Positions 53,615 through 62,614 of a stretch of DNA of 64,000 bases are shown here, piece after piece (within the stretch, counting starts at the first letter, position 1; every line of letters starts with the position of its first letter). A program made the translations under genes and the position numbers. The DNA comes from Roseibium suaedae (lineage in GTDB: Bacteria; Pseudomonadota; Alphaproteobacteria; Rhizobiales; Stappiaceae). The notes beneath the pieces are model-generated. The model ran no database searches, was not told the DNA's origin, and saw only the letters and a list, made by a program, of their open reading frames with translations. The DNA is taken from the NCBI RefSeq assembly GCF_900142725.1, contig NZ_FRBW01000001.1, positions 124,001-188,000 of the forward strand. Direction: 5' to 3'.

Positions 53615-53844
53615 GGGAAAACCCACCAATAAGAAACGTCGCGCAGAAGGTACAACAGGACATGCGGGAAATGCGAGACCACTTCTCGCTTCTAGCAGGA
53701 TTGCCAGGTGCCTGCAGTGGCTCCCGGACTGCCTTCGCCTGGGCGCAAGGCCGGGCTTGAGAGAAAATATCAATGCAAACCCCTAGGATTTTTGCGGATT
53801 TCCTGGCCTAGTAAAGCTTTGGCGACGAAATGTGGTCCTCCCTC

Positions 53845-53875
53845 TTGCCAAGACCCCTGCCTGTCCTGATATAAG
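53845..53875 (+). promoter_or_regulatory. Promoter of the SRP RNA gene
   Basis: TTGCCA (53845-53850) and TATAAG (53870-53875) are 19 bp apart. They are followed 6-7 bp later by the G-run at which the SRP RNA helix begins, as expected for a transcription start. Confidence 0.6.
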
Positions 53876-53878
53876 GCG

Positions 53879-53984
53879 CTCGGGAGGTTGGCGTGGACGT
53901 ACCACTCGCCAACCGGGTCAGGTCCGGAAGGAAGCAGCCCTAACGAGATTTTGGCGCGGGTCACCGTCCAGCCTCCCACCTTCT
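53879..53984 (+). ncRNA. ffs: Signal recognition particle RNA (4.5S, small bacterial type)
   Basis: The conserved domain IV core GGTCAGGTCCGGAAGGAAGC lies at 53916-53935, including the GGAA tetraloop and the asymmetric loop that binds Ffh. The ends GGGAGG (53882-53887) and CCTCCC (53972-53977) pair to close a rod of about 100 nt. Ffh is not encoded in the window. Ends are approximate. The gene lies before dnaX, the usual alphaproteobacterial position. Confidence 0.95.
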
Positions 53985-54131
53985 CCCTTACATTGCGAAA
54001 CCTTCTGTATGCGGGTCTCCGGCTGTCCGGCATCCGCCTATCGCTGCGCTTTGGATAAACCGCTGTCAGAGGGAGAAAAAAATCCACTCGCCCCGCGACA
54101 GGGCTTTGCAAAAAACGGTAAGGTGCGCGCC

Positions 54132-55964
54132 ATGGATGATATCGCCTTTCCGACTGCGGGAGACACGGCGCCTGCCGCCGCTCCGCAGAACAGCGCCTAT
54201 CGGGTTCTCGCCCGCAAGTACCGGCCCCAGACCTTCGAGGATCTGGTTGGGCAGGAACCCATGGTGCAAACCCTGGAAAACGCCTTCGATACCGGCCGTA
54301 TTGCTCAGGCCTGGATGCTGACCGGTGTGCGCGGTGTGGGCAAGACCACCACCGCCCGCATTCTGGCGCGCGGCCTGAACTATGAGGTGCCGGGCGAGGC
54401 AGACAGGCCGACAGTGCGTCTGACCCAGGAAGGCACCCATTGCCGGGCGATCATGGAAGGCCGTCATGTCGATGTGATCGAGATGGATGCGGCCTCCCAT
54501 ACGGGCATCAACGATATCCGCGAGATCACCGATGCGGCCCGCTACCGTCCGGCGACGGCCCGCTACAAGGTCTACATCATCGACGAAGTGCACATGCTTT
54601 CGAACGCTGCCTTCAACGGTCTCTTGAAGACCTTGGAAGAGCCGCCGGAGCATGTGAAGTTCATTTTCGCGACCACTGAAATCCGCAAGGTGCCGGTCAC
54701 GGTTCTGTCCCGTTGCCAGCGGTTCGACCTGCGCCGGATCGAGCAGCCCAAGCTGATCGGCCTTTTGCGCCGCATTTCCGATGCGGAGCAGATCACCATT
54801 TCCGATGAGGCGCTGACGCTGATTGCCCGGGCTGGCGAAGGCTCTGCCCGAGATTCCCTGTCGCTTCTGGATCAGGCCATGGCTCATGGTGCCGGCGCTA
54901 TCGAGGCAACGGATGTGCGCCAGATGCTGGGTCTGGCCGATCGGGCGCGGGTGATCGACCTTTTCGGTCATGTCATGGCCGGACGGATTGCAGAAGCCAT
55001 GGAGGAACTGGCGCAGCAATATGCGGTTGGCGCAGACCCTGCTGTCGTGCTGACAGATCTTGCGGATTTCACCCATCTGGTGACGCGCATGAAGGTCGTG
55101 CCGAAGGCGGGCGACGATGTGTCCGTGACAGAAACCGAGCGGGTGCGCGGCGCTGAATTTGCCGGAAAGCTGTCCATGCGGCTGCTCTCGCGGGCCTGGC
55201 AGATCCTTCTGAAGGGCATTCAGGAGGTTCAGGCGGCGCCCAAGCCATTGGCGGCGGCTGACATGGTTCTGGTGCGGCTCGCCTATTCGGCGGATCTTCC
55301 TGATCCGGGCGAGGCGCTGGCCATGCTGCGCAACGGCACGTTCGCTCCTGCGGGCGGCGGCGCACCTTCAGGTCAGGGCGGCTCTGGCGGCGGCGGACCT
55401 TCGGCACATGGACCCTCGGGAGACGGGCGCCCACGGCTTCAGGCAATTTCGGGTGGCGGCGCCGCCGTGGCGACACAGGCCGTTGCCCGCCCGGCGCCGC
55501 AACCCGCACAGCAGGCTCGTCCGGCGGTGGCACTCGCCAACTTGCAGGACTGTGCGGCGCTCGCCTCTGAGAAGCGCGACATTCCGATGAAAGTCGCGAT
55601 CGAGCGGCAGATGCGTCTGGTCAAGTTCGAGCCGGGCCGGATCGAGATCCAGCCGACCGAAGATGCGCCTGCGGATTTGGCTGGCGATTTCGGCCGCAAG
55701 CTGACCGACTGGACCGGCATGCGCTGGATCGTCAGCGTCAGCCGCACCCATGGTCGCCCGACGATCCATGAAGAACGGGAAGCCAATCAGGAGCAGATCC
55801 TGTCGGATGCGCGCTCGCATCCAACGGTGGCGGCACTGCTCAGCCAGTTTCCCGGCGCAAAGATCGTGGACGTGCGCGTTCAGGTCAGCGAGGAAGAGGA
55901 GACGGTCATGGCCGATCCCCTTCTGGTCGAGGCGCTGGGCGAGGACGATCCGGACGAATTCTGA
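54132..55964 (+). CDS. dnaX: DNA polymerase III subunit gamma/tau
   Basis: DnaX is the clamp-loader ATPase of the replicative polymerase. The 610-residue protein has YRVLARKYRPQTFEDLVGQ, Walker A GVRGVGKTTTARIL, the DVIEMDAASHTGINDIRE segment, Walker B IIDEVHMLS and the SRCQRFDLRRI sensor. A Gly-rich linker (about 410-440) separates domain III from the C-terminal tau part. The zinc-binding CxxC pair usually seen before the AASH segment is mostly missing (THCRAIMEG keeps one Cys). I start at ATG 54132; the open frame upstream crosses the SRP RNA gene and is not coding. Confidence 0.95.
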   Translation: MDDIAFPTAGDTAPAAAPQNSAYRVLARKYRPQTFEDLVGQEPMVQTLENAFDTGRIAQAWMLTGVRGVGKTTTARILARGLNYEVPGEADRPTVRLTQEGTHCRAIMEGRHVDVIEMDAASHTGINDIREITDAARYRPATARYKVYIIDEVHMLSNAAFNGLLKTLEEPPEHVKFIFATTEIRKVPVTVLSRCQRFDLRRIEQPKLIGLLRRISDAEQITISDEALTLIARAGEGSARDSLSLLDQAMAHGAGAIEATDVRQMLGLADRARVIDLFGHVMAGRIAEAMEELAQQYAVGADPAVVLTDLADFTHLVTRMKVVPKAGDDVSVTETERVRGAEFAGKLSMRLLSRAWQILLKGIQEVQAAPKPLAAADMVLVRLAYSADLPDPGEALAMLRNGTFAPAGGGAPSGQGGSGGGGPSAHGPSGDGRPRLQAISGGGAAVATQAVARPAPQPAQQARPAVALANLQDCAALASEKRDIPMKVAIERQMRLVKFEPGRIEIQPTEDAPADLAGDFGRKLTDWTGMRWIVSVSRTHGRPTIHEEREANQEQILSDARSHPTVAALLSQFPGAKIVDVRVQVSEEEETVMADPLLVEALGEDDPDEF

Positions 55965-56051
55965 TTCGCATTCGGCTGCCTGCCGCCTATATCAGGCGTG
56001 CGGAGCCCACTGCGGATCCTTCAACTCAAAGACATGACAGGAGCGGAGATC

Positions 56052-56372
56052 ATGGATTTCCTCAAGATGATGAAGCAGGCCAAGCAGATGCAGGAGAAAA
56101 TGGGCTCCCTGCAGGAGGCCTTTGCCAACATCGAGACCGAAGGCACGTCCGGTGGCGGTCTGGTCAAGATCACAATCGCCGGCAAGGGCGAAATCCGCAG
56201 CCTCAAGATCGATCCGTCCCTGTTCAAGGAAGACGATGTCGAGATCCTGGAAGACCTGATCATCGCGGCTCACAACGAAGCGCGGATCAAGGCCGAGACC
56301 CTGATGCAGGAAAAGACCCAGGAACTCATGGGCGGCATGGGCCTGCCCTCCGGCATGAAGCTGCCGTTCTGA
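56052..56372 (+). CDS. YbaB/EbfC-family nucleoid-associated protein
   Basis: The 106-residue protein begins MDFLKMMKQAKQMQEKMG with a coiled-coil-like N-terminal helix. It continues with the conserved GGGLVKITIAGKGEIRSLKIDPSL core. Dimers bind DNA and the gene is nearly always between dnaX and recR. ATG 56052 with GGAG upstream is chosen over earlier in-frame codons. Confidence 0.95.
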   Translation: MDFLKMMKQAKQMQEKMGSLQEAFANIETEGTSGGGLVKITIAGKGEIRSLKIDPSLFKEDDVEILEDLIIAAHNEARIKAETLMQEKTQELMGGMGLPSGMKLPF

Positions 56373-56385
56373 GGTTTGAATAACA

Positions 56386-56512
56386 CCCCTCATCCGCCCC
56401 TTTGGGGCACCTTCCCCCCTTGAAGGGGCGAAGGGGAGCCGACCGCAAGGCTTGCGCCAATCAACGTCTCCCCGGCGGGGGAGAGGTCGGACCGCCAGGT
56501 CCGGGTGAGGGC
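56386..56512. repeat. REP/RIME-like intergenic palindromic element between ybaB and recR
   Basis: The outer ends, CCCTCATCCG (from 56387) and CCGGGTGAGGG (to about 56511), are complementary apart from one mismatch. Inside lie two hairpins: CGCCCCTTTGGGGC at 56395-56408 extended by CCCCCTTGAAGGGG, and CTCCCCGGCGGGGGAG at 56469-56484. Elements of this build, with CTCATCC/GGGTGAG ends, are dispersed in many Rhizobiales genomes as I recall. Copy number in this genome cannot be seen here. Confidence 0.6.
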
Positions 56513-56540
56513 GGGTTCCCGAATGTGAAGATGTGAGACG

Positions 56541-57149
56541 ATGGCGCAGAACAAGGTTGCCGGTCCGGAAATCGAGCGGTTGATCCAGCTCCTGAGCAAG
56601 CTGCCGGGCCTCGGGCCCCGCTCAGCCCGTCGTGCTGCCCTGCATCTGATCAAGAAGAAGGACCAGCTTCTGGTTCCTCTCGCCGAAGCCATGGGCATCG
56701 CCGTGGAGAAAATCGGCGTCTGTTCCTCCTGCGGAACGGTCGACACGTCCGATCCTTGCGCGATCTGCTGCGATGCCAAGAGGGATCAAAGCGTGCTGGT
56801 CGTTGTGGAGGATGTGGCGGACCTCTGGGCGCTGGAACGGGCCGCTGCCATCAACGCGCGGTATCATGTGCTGGGTGGAACGCTGTCACCACTCGACGGC
56901 GTCGGGCCGGAAGATCTCAACATCGCCTCCCTGATCGAGCGCTGCCAAGGTGGGGGCATCAGCGAAGTGATCCTGGCCATTAATGCCACGGTCGAGGGGC
57001 AGACAACTGCCCATTACATCATGGACCAGTTGACTGGGTTGGCGGTCAACGTGACCCGGCTTGCCCATGGTGTGCCGGTTGGCGGTGAGCTGGATTATCT
57101 CGATGAAGGCACCCTGACTCAGGCGCTCAGGGCCCGTACCCGGTTCTAG
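56541..57149 (+). CDS. recR: Recombination mediator protein RecR
   Basis: RecR acts with RecO (and RecF) to load RecA at ssDNA gaps. The 202-residue protein has the N-terminal helix-hairpin-helix ([16 protein letters not shown]), the four-cysteine zinc motif (CSSCG and CAIC), and the Toprim domain with [15 protein letters not shown]-terminal Walker-B-like segment lies in [21 protein letters not shown]. It is separated from ybaB by the REP/RIME-like element. Confidence 0.96.
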   Translation: MAQNKVAGPEIERLIQLLSKLPGLGPRSARRAALHLIKKKDQLLVPLAEAMGIAVEKIGVCSSCGTVDTSDPCAICCDAKRDQSVLVVVEDVADLWALERAAAINARYHVLGGTLSPLDGVGPEDLNIASLIERCQGGGISEVILAINATVEGQTTAHYIMDQLTGLAVNVTRLAHGVPVGGELDYLDEGTLTQALRARTRF

Positions 57150-57176
57150 ACCTCTTTCGACCGGTCCGTCGGCCCC

Positions 57177-57896
57177 TCAGCTTGGGTGAGCGGTGTCAAA
57201 GATAATCTGCACGCAAGGCATTGGCCCATTGAGCCGATAGAGCTCGCGCGCGGTTGAAAATCCTGCCGAAAGGCCAAGCGACTTCCACCCGGCCAGTGTT
57301 TCCGGAAAGTCGAACTGCCGGATATGGTCCCACATGTGGTCAAACTCACCGGGGTTCAGAACGCTCCAGGCGTTCCGCAGATGCGGCAGGATCTCTTCCA
57401 TGAAGGTTGATCGGTCAGAGCTGTCCGGCAAGACGGGTTCGTAAAGTCCGAGGGTTCCACCGGGACGCAAGGCGCATCTGGCTGCGGAGAAGAGCGTCTG
57501 CTTGTCTTGGAAGCTGAGATGATGCAGCGACAGGCCGCACCAGATGACGTCCACCTGTTGCTGCAGGTCCTCCAAGGCCGAGATCATGTCGGTCTCCTCG
57601 AACGTCGCCTCAAACGGTGCGCCCGACATGGTCTTTCTGGCCAGGTCCAGAGCCATCGGTGACAGGTCTATGCCGTGATAGGCACGGGTCGGACGTCTGC
57701 GGAGCAGGGAGCTTGCCAGATGCGCGTTTCCGCAAGCAAGCTCCAGAAACCGGATCGGCCCGGGAAAGCGAAGGTCAAGGTCTTGCTCGAGCAGACTGGC
57801 CACGTGGGAGTGGCCAAAGAGATCTGCGCTGACGATCTTCTGATAGATGCCCCATTCAAAGCGGAAGATATCCGCGGCATTCTGTTCCGGATCCAT
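57177..57896 (-). CDS. Class I SAM-dependent methyltransferase
   Basis: The 239-residue protein has SAM-binding motif I in FLELACGNAHLASSLL, then YHGIDLSPMALDLA, a VIWCGLSLHHLSF post-motif and ALRPGGTLGLYEP. The substrate is unknown; no neighbouring gene gives a hint. It converges on recR, with 27 bp between stop codons. ATG 57896 (MDPEQNAADIFRF) is preferred to a start 51 bp further upstream. Confidence 0.87.
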   Translation of the reverse strand: MDPEQNAADIFRFEWGIYQKIVSADLFGHSHVASLLEQDLDLRFPGPIRFLELACGNAHLASSLLRRRPTRAYHGIDLSPMALDLARKTMSGAPFEATFEETDMISALEDLQQQVDVIWCGLSLHHLSFQDKQTLFSAARCALRPGGTLGLYEPVLPDSSDRSTFMEEILPHLRNAWSVLNPGEFDHMWDHIRQFDFPETLAGWKSLGLSAGFSTARELYRLNGPMPCVQIIFDTAHPS

Positions 57897-58041
57897 GCCT
57901 GTGCTCCTCCTGCACTGCCTAGCAAGGATAGCATGGAAATTTTGCACAACCTATAGATTGCAGGAATACGAAGAGGCCTCTTGTGCGGGCACCTTCCGAG
58001 CCCTATTTCCTGAAGGCCCCGAACCAATCCGGATTTTGCAG

Positions 58042-58710
58042 ATGTTCCAAGCCGCTTCCCGTGCCATGTCCCAGGTGTTCGAACCGCAATTCCGGTCGAT
58101 TTTCTGGAAGCTGCTCGGATTTACGCTGGCGGTGCTGCTGGTGATCTGGATCCTGCTGCAGGGGCTGGTCGCCGGCTTTGTCGATCTGCCCTATCCCTGG
58201 CTGAATACGGTGTTGTCCATCCTCACCGGTATCGGCGCCTTTATCGGTCTCGGCTTCCTGGTAGCACCGGTATCGGCGCTCTTTGCGGGGCTGTTTCAGG
58301 ATGACATTGCAGATATCGTCGAGCGAACCGACTATCCGATGGATCTGCCGGGCAAGGCCATGCCGGTCCTGCCATCCATCATTCTGGCGCTGAAGTTCAC
58401 CGGCGTCGTCATTCTGGGCAATCTCTTCGCCTTGATGCTGCTGCTGGTGCCGGGGATCAATCTCGTCGCGTTCTTCCTGGTGAACGGCTATCTGCTGGGC
58501 CGGGAATTCTTCGAGTTTGCGGCCAACCGCTTCATGCCGCCGCAAGAGGCTCGGCGTTTGCGCAAGGCCCATGGATCAACGGTGTTTATCGGCGGTCTGG
58601 TGATCGCCGCCTTGCTGGCTGTGCCGATCCTCAATCTGATCACGCCGATCTTTGCCACCATCTTCATGATGCACCTGTTCAAGCGGATTCAGGCACGCCG
58701 GCTGACCTGA
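58042..58710 (+). CDS. EI24/CysZ-like integral membrane protein
   Basis: The 222-residue protein has about five membrane segments, with the EI24-family pattern from [20 protein letters not shown] to [18 protein letters not shown] near residue 160. CysZ in E. coli imports sulfate, but most alphaproteobacterial members are only annotated as EI24-domain proteins. Whether it transports anything is unknown. ATG 58042 is chosen because the coding-like pattern begins there; the frame is open further upstream. The glutaminase gene follows 79 bp downstream. Confidence 0.85.
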   Translation: MFQAASRAMSQVFEPQFRSIFWKLLGFTLAVLLVIWILLQGLVAGFVDLPYPWLNTVLSILTGIGAFIGLGFLVAPVSALFAGLFQDDIADIVERTDYPMDLPGKAMPVLPSIILALKFTGVVILGNLFALMLLLVPGINLVAFFLVNGYLLGREFFEFAANRFMPPQEARRLRKAHGSTVFIGGLVIAALLAVPILNLITPIFATIFMMHLFKRIQARRLT

Positions 58711-58789
58711 CAGCGCGAAAAGACGTGACACTGTCCCTGCCTGCTTGTTAGAGCCTGCGAACCTCGCAGGACGAGGGGGAGGACAAGGC

Positions 58790-59695
58790 ATGCAGGATCT
58801 GCTGGAAGACATCGCAGCACGGGCTCTTGGTGCAGAGGACCGGGGCAAGGTAGCAGACTATATCCCGGAGCTTGCCAAGGTCGATCCGAACCAGTTGGGT
58901 ATCAGTGTCGCGACGGCCGATGGTGAGCTGTTTTCGGCCGGCAACGCCCAGACACCCTTTTCGATCCAGTCCATTTCCAAGGTCTTTGTGCTGGCCCTCG
59001 CGCTTGGTCAGGTCGGCGAAGCGCTGTGGAAGCGGGTTGGACGGGAGCCGTCCGGTCAGGCCTTCGACTCGATCCTGTTGCTGGAGCGGGAAAAGGGGAT
59101 CCCCCGAAATCCTTTCATCAACGCTGGCGCACTGGTGACGACGGATACGTTCCTCGGTTCTGCCAGCCCGCGCGAGGCGCTGGGTGCCCTGATTCGCTTC
59201 ATCCGTGCGGCTTCAGATCAGGAAGACATCCATATCAATGATGCTGTTGCCCGATCAGAGCTGGAGACCGCGCACCGGAATTTCGCGCTGGCCCATTACA
59301 TGCGCTCCTATGGCAATCTTCAGAACAGCCCGGATCTTGTTCTTGGCACCTATTGCCATCAATGCGCCATCGAGATGACCTGCGAGCAACTGGCCCTTGC
59401 CGGCCGGTTTCTGCTGGACACGAGCGACGCGCCATCGCTTGTTTCTCCTGTGCGCAAGCGCCGGATCAATGCCCTGATGATGACCTGTGGCCATTATGAC
59501 GGATCGGGCGATTTCGCCTTCCGTGTCGGCCTGCCCGGCAAGAGCGGCGTCGGGGGCGGCATCCTCGTGATCGCGCCCGGGCGTGGCTCGGTGGCCGTGT
59601 GGTCTCCCGGTCTCAATGGCTATGGCAATTCCAAGCTGGGAACCGAGGCCATGGAGGTCTTTGCCCGCAAAACCGGCTGGTCAATCTTCGGATGA
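58790..59695 (+). CDS. glsA: Glutaminase
   Basis: This serine-dependent beta-lactamase-like glutaminase hydrolyses glutamine to glutamate and ammonia. The 301-residue protein has the catalytic S-x-x-K in [10 protein letters not shown] (about residues 64-70), the conserved [11 protein letters not shown] segment and [14 protein letters not shown], the typical C-terminal box. ATG 58790 follows a GGGGGAGGACAAGG purine run. Acid resistance or nitrogen use is possible; context does not decide. Confidence 0.95.
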   Translation: MQDLLEDIAARALGAEDRGKVADYIPELAKVDPNQLGISVATADGELFSAGNAQTPFSIQSISKVFVLALALGQVGEALWKRVGREPSGQAFDSILLLEREKGIPRNPFINAGALVTTDTFLGSASPREALGALIRFIRAASDQEDIHINDAVARSELETAHRNFALAHYMRSYGNLQNSPDLVLGTYCHQCAIEMTCEQLALAGRFLLDTSDAPSLVSPVRKRRINALMMTCGHYDGSGDFAFRVGLPGKSGVGGGILVIAPGRGSVAVWSPGLNGYGNSKLGTEAMEVFARKTGWSIFG

Positions 59696-59758
59696 ATGCC
59701 GCCGGGCTCGTCTGAGTGCCGCATTACGTATACGGAAGGCGTGCTTGTGTCCCTGTTA

Positions 59759-59782
59759 TTTTTGCTGGCAAAACAGCAAAAA
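59759..59782. other. AT-rich stem-loop downstream of glsA
   Basis: TTTTTGCTG (59759-59767) and CAGCAAAAA (59774-59782) form a perfect 9-bp stem with a 6-nt loop. It is symmetric and lacks a plus-strand T-run after the stem, so termination is not certain. Confidence 0.4.
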
Positions 59783-59894
59783 GACCGTTATGCGCCCGTC
59801 TATTAAGCAGTGGTTGAGAACTTTTTCGCCTATTTGCCGAGAAAGTCATTTAACATTCTTCCATAGGATGCTTTGACGAACGTGGACGTTGGCG

Positions 59895-59909
59895 CTAGAA
59901 CGCTTCTAG
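59895..59909. promoter_or_regulatory. Perfect dyad upstream of sdhC (upstream site)
   Basis: CTAGAA-CGC-TTCTAG is a perfect 15-bp inverted repeat 66 bp before the sdhC ATG. No regulator assigned. Confidence 0.45.
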
Positions 59910-59925
59910 ACAACGCCTTGAAATT

Positions 59926-59949
59926 GCTTACGCTTACGTAAACGTAAGC
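59926..59949. promoter_or_regulatory. Near-perfect 24-bp palindrome upstream of sdhC
   Basis: The site has arms GCTTACG and CGTAAGC around the central TTACGTAA; 22 of 24 positions are symmetric. It ends 25 bp before the sdhC ATG and so probably lies in the promoter or leader. It resembles ACGTAAACGT-type sites of MerR-family LiuR regulators, as far as I recall. That similarity is unverified. Confidence 0.5.
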
Positions 59950-59974
59950 TGGGCGTCGTAGGGAGAGATATTCC

Positions 59975-60373
59975 ATGTCGAATGCCGACCTGCGGGGTAA
60001 CCGCCCGCTGTCGCCCCATCTTCAGATCTATAAGCTGATCCTGACGATGGTCATGTCGATTGTGCACCGTATCACCGGCGCCGCTTTGTATTTCGGGACC
60101 CTGCTGCTGGCCTGGTGGCTGATCGCGGCAGCGGCTGGCCCGGCTTACTTCGACTTCGTGAACGGGATTTTCGGTTCCATCATCGGCCGTCTCATTCTGT
60201 TCGGATACACCTGGGCGCTTGTTCACCACATGCTGGGCGGTCTGCGCCACTTCATCTGGGATATGGGTGCCGGCTTTGGACGCGAAGCCCGTGAATGGCT
60301 GGCCCGTGCAACCATCATCGGTTCTGTCAGCCTGACCCTGATCCTCTGGATCATCGGCTACGCGGTCCGCTGA
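59975..60373 (+). CDS. sdhC: Succinate dehydrogenase cytochrome b556 subunit
   Basis: This 132-residue membrane anchor subunit of complex II has three membrane helices. It carries [15 protein letters not shown] N-terminus ([14 protein letters not shown]) and [13 protein letters not shown], a signature of SdhC. The heme-ligand histidine region is [13 protein letters not shown]. It passes electrons from the SdhB Fe-S clusters to ubiquinone. First gene of the sdh operon, behind two dyads. Confidence 0.96.
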   Translation: MSNADLRGNRPLSPHLQIYKLILTMVMSIVHRITGAALYFGTLLLAWWLIAAAAGPAYFDFVNGIFGSIIGRLILFGYTWALVHHMLGGLRHFIWDMGAGFGREAREWLARATIIGSVSLTLILWIIGYAVR

Positions 60374-60384
60374 GGGAGACTGAC

Positions 60385-60768
60385 ATGACTGATATGCGCA
60401 CCCCTCTGAACAAGGTCCGAGGCCTTGGATCCGCCAAGGAAGGGACCACTCACTTCTGGCACCAGCGCGTCACCGCCTTTGCCAATGTGTTCCTGATCTC
60501 CTTCTTCGTCATTCTCGTGATCTCGCTGCAGGGCTCGACCTATGAAGAGGTCCGGGCTTGCCTCGGCAACCCGCTGATCGCGACCTTGATGCTCCTGATG
60601 ATCGTCTCCGGCATCTATCACATGAAGCTCGGCATGCAGGTGATCATCGAGGATTACGTTCATTCCGAAGGCACCAAGGTTCTGGCCCTGATGGGCAACA
60701 CCTTCTTCTGTGCCCTGATCGGCTTTGGCTCGGCTTTCGCCGTTCTCAAGCTCGGCTTTGGAGGCTGA
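60385..60768 (+). CDS. sdhD: Succinate dehydrogenase hydrophobic membrane anchor subunit
   Basis: The 127-residue protein has three membrane helices. It has the N-terminal [20 protein letters not shown] segment and the heme/quinone-site region [17 protein letters not shown]. The ATG at 60385 follows GGGAGA; the preceding stop of sdhC is 12 bp upstream. Together with SdhC it anchors the catalytic SdhAB pair in the inner membrane. Confidence 0.95.
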   Translation: MTDMRTPLNKVRGLGSAKEGTTHFWHQRVTAFANVFLISFFVILVISLQGSTYEEVRACLGNPLIATLMLLMIVSGIYHMKLGMQVIIEDYVHSEGTKVLALMGNTFFCALIGFGSAFAVLKLGFGG

Positions 60769-60773
60769 TTTAA

Positions 60774-62600
60774 ATGGCCAAGACCTATGAATTCGTCGAA
60801 CACACCCATGACGTGGTGGTGGTCGGCGCTGGCGGTGCCGGCTTGCGCGCAACGCTCGGCATGGCCGAGCAGGGCCTGCGCACGGCCTGTATCACCAAGG
60901 TGTTCCCGACCCGCTCTCATACGGTGGCAGCTCAGGGCGGTATCGCCGCATCCCTGAAGAACATGACGCCGGACTGCTGGGAATGGCACATGTACGACAC
61001 GGTAAAGGGCTCCGACTGGCTCGGCGACACCGACGCCATGGAGTATCTGGCCCGTGAAGCGCCGAAGGCCGTGTATGAGCTGGAACACTACGGTGTGCCG
61101 TTCTCGCGGACCGAAGACGGCCGCATCTATCAGCGCCCGTTCGGCGGCCACATGCAGAACTACGGTGACGGCCCCCCCGTGCAGCGCACCTGCGCCGCGG
61201 CTGACCGTACCGGCCACGCCATCCTGCACACGCTTTATGGCCAGTCCCTGCGCAACAACGCCGAGTTCTACATCGAGTACTTCGCGCTCGACCTGATCAT
61301 GTCAGAAGACGGCGTCTGTCAGGGCGTGATCGCATGGAACCTGGACGACGGCACCATTCACCGCTTCACCGCCAAGATGGTCGTTCTGGCCACCGGCGGT
61401 TACGGCCGTGCCTATTTCTCGGCAACCTCCGCCCACACCTGTACCGGTGACGGCGGCGGCATGGTGGCCCGTGCGGGCCTGCCGCTGCAGGACATGGAAT
61501 TCGTTCAGTTCCACCCGACCGGCATCTACGGCTCGGGCTGTCTGATCACCGAAGGTGCGCGCGGGGAAGGCGGTTATCTCGTCAACTCCGAAGGCGAGCG
61601 CTTCATGGAGCGCTATGCGCCTTCCGCCAAGGACCTGGCATCGCGTGACGTCGTGTCCCGCTGCATGACCATGGAAATCCGTGAAGGCCGCGGCGTTGGC
61701 AAGAACAAGGACCACATCTTCCTGCATCTGGATCACCTGGATCCGGCCATGCTGGCAGAGCGTCTCCCGGGTATTTCTGAATCCGCGAAGATCTTCGCGG
61801 GCGTGGATGTGACCAAGGAGCCGATCCCGGTTCTTCCGACCGTGCATTACAACATGGGCGGCATTCCGACCAACTACTGGGGCGAAGTGCTGAACGCAGA
61901 CGGGGCAAACCCGAACCGCATCCAGCCGGGCCTGATGGCTGTTGGCGAGGCAGGCTGCGCGTCGGTTCACGGCGCCAACCGTCTTGGCTCCAACTCGCTC
62001 ATTGACCTTGTGGTCTTCGGCCGCGCAGCTGCCATCCGCGCTGCGGAAGTCGTCGATCCCAAGACGCCGGTTCCGGCCCCTAATGAGGCCTCCTGCGAAA
62101 AGATCATGGACCGCTTCGACCGTCTGCGTCATGCAAACGGCTCGATCGCGACCGCGGATCTGCGCGACAAGATGCAGCGCACCATGCAGGAAGATGCCGC
62201 CGTGTTCCGGACCCAGGAAAGCCTGGAGCAGGGCTGCAAGCGTATGAGCTCCATCTGGGGCGAGATGAAGGATCTCAAGGTCTCCGACCGGTCGATGATC
62301 TGGAACTCCGACCTGGTGGAAACGCTGGAGCTGGAAAACCTGATGGCCAACGCCATCACCACGGTCTATGGCGCGGAAGCGCGCAAGGAAAGCCGTGGCG
62401 CCCACGCCCGCGAGGACTACAAGGATGGTCCGCTCGGTGGCCGGAACGACGACGATTGGCGCAAGCACACCCTGTCCTGGGTGAGCGAAAGCGGCGAAGT
62501 GAAGCTGGACTACCGTCCGGTGGTGCTTGACCCGCTGACCAAGCACGAAGACGGCGGCATCGACCCGAAGAAGATCGCGCCGAAAGCGCGCGTCTACTAA
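60774..62600 (+). CDS. sdhA: Succinate dehydrogenase flavoprotein subunit
   Basis: The 608-residue catalytic subunit oxidises succinate to fumarate with covalent FAD. It has the FAD-binding [19 protein letters not shown], the flavin-linked histidine in [22 protein letters not shown] and the active-site arginine region near [20 protein letters not shown]. The C-terminus ends in the usual PKARVY. The sdhB gene does not follow directly: an FkbM methyltransferase gene lies between. Confidence 0.97.
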   Translation: MAKTYEFVEHTHDVVVVGAGGAGLRATLGMAEQGLRTACITKVFPTRSHTVAAQGGIAASLKNMTPDCWEWHMYDTVKGSDWLGDTDAMEYLAREAPKAVYELEHYGVPFSRTEDGRIYQRPFGGHMQNYGDGPPVQRTCAAADRTGHAILHTLYGQSLRNNAEFYIEYFALDLIMSEDGVCQGVIAWNLDDGTIHRFTAKMVVLATGGYGRAYFSATSAHTCTGDGGGMVARAGLPLQDMEFVQFHPTGIYGSGCLITEGARGEGGYLVNSEGERFMERYAPSAKDLASRDVVSRCMTMEIREGRGVGKNKDHIFLHLDHLDPAMLAERLPGISESAKIFAGVDVTKEPIPVLPTVHYNMGGIPTNYWGEVLNADGANPNRIQPGLMAVGEAGCASVHGANRLGSNSLIDLVVFGRAAAIRAAEVVDPKTPVPAPNEASCEKIMDRFDRLRHANGSIATADLRDKMQRTMQEDAAVFRTQESLEQGCKRMSSIWGEMKDLKVSDRSMIWNSDLVETLELENLMANAITTVYGAEARKESRGAHAREDYKDGPLGGRNDDDWRKHTLSWVSESGEVKLDYRPVVLDPLTKHEDGGIDPKKIAPKARVY

Positions 62601-62614
62601 GGAGCGGCAGGCTG

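Noticed and set aside
53832..54131. Longer N-terminus for DnaX starting at 53832
   Set aside because: It would read through the SRP RNA gene. The DnaX-like sequence begins only after ATG 54132.
54132..55964. Programmed frameshift producing gamma from dnaX
   Set aside because: No A6G-type slippery run was found in the gene; the reading frame is continuous.
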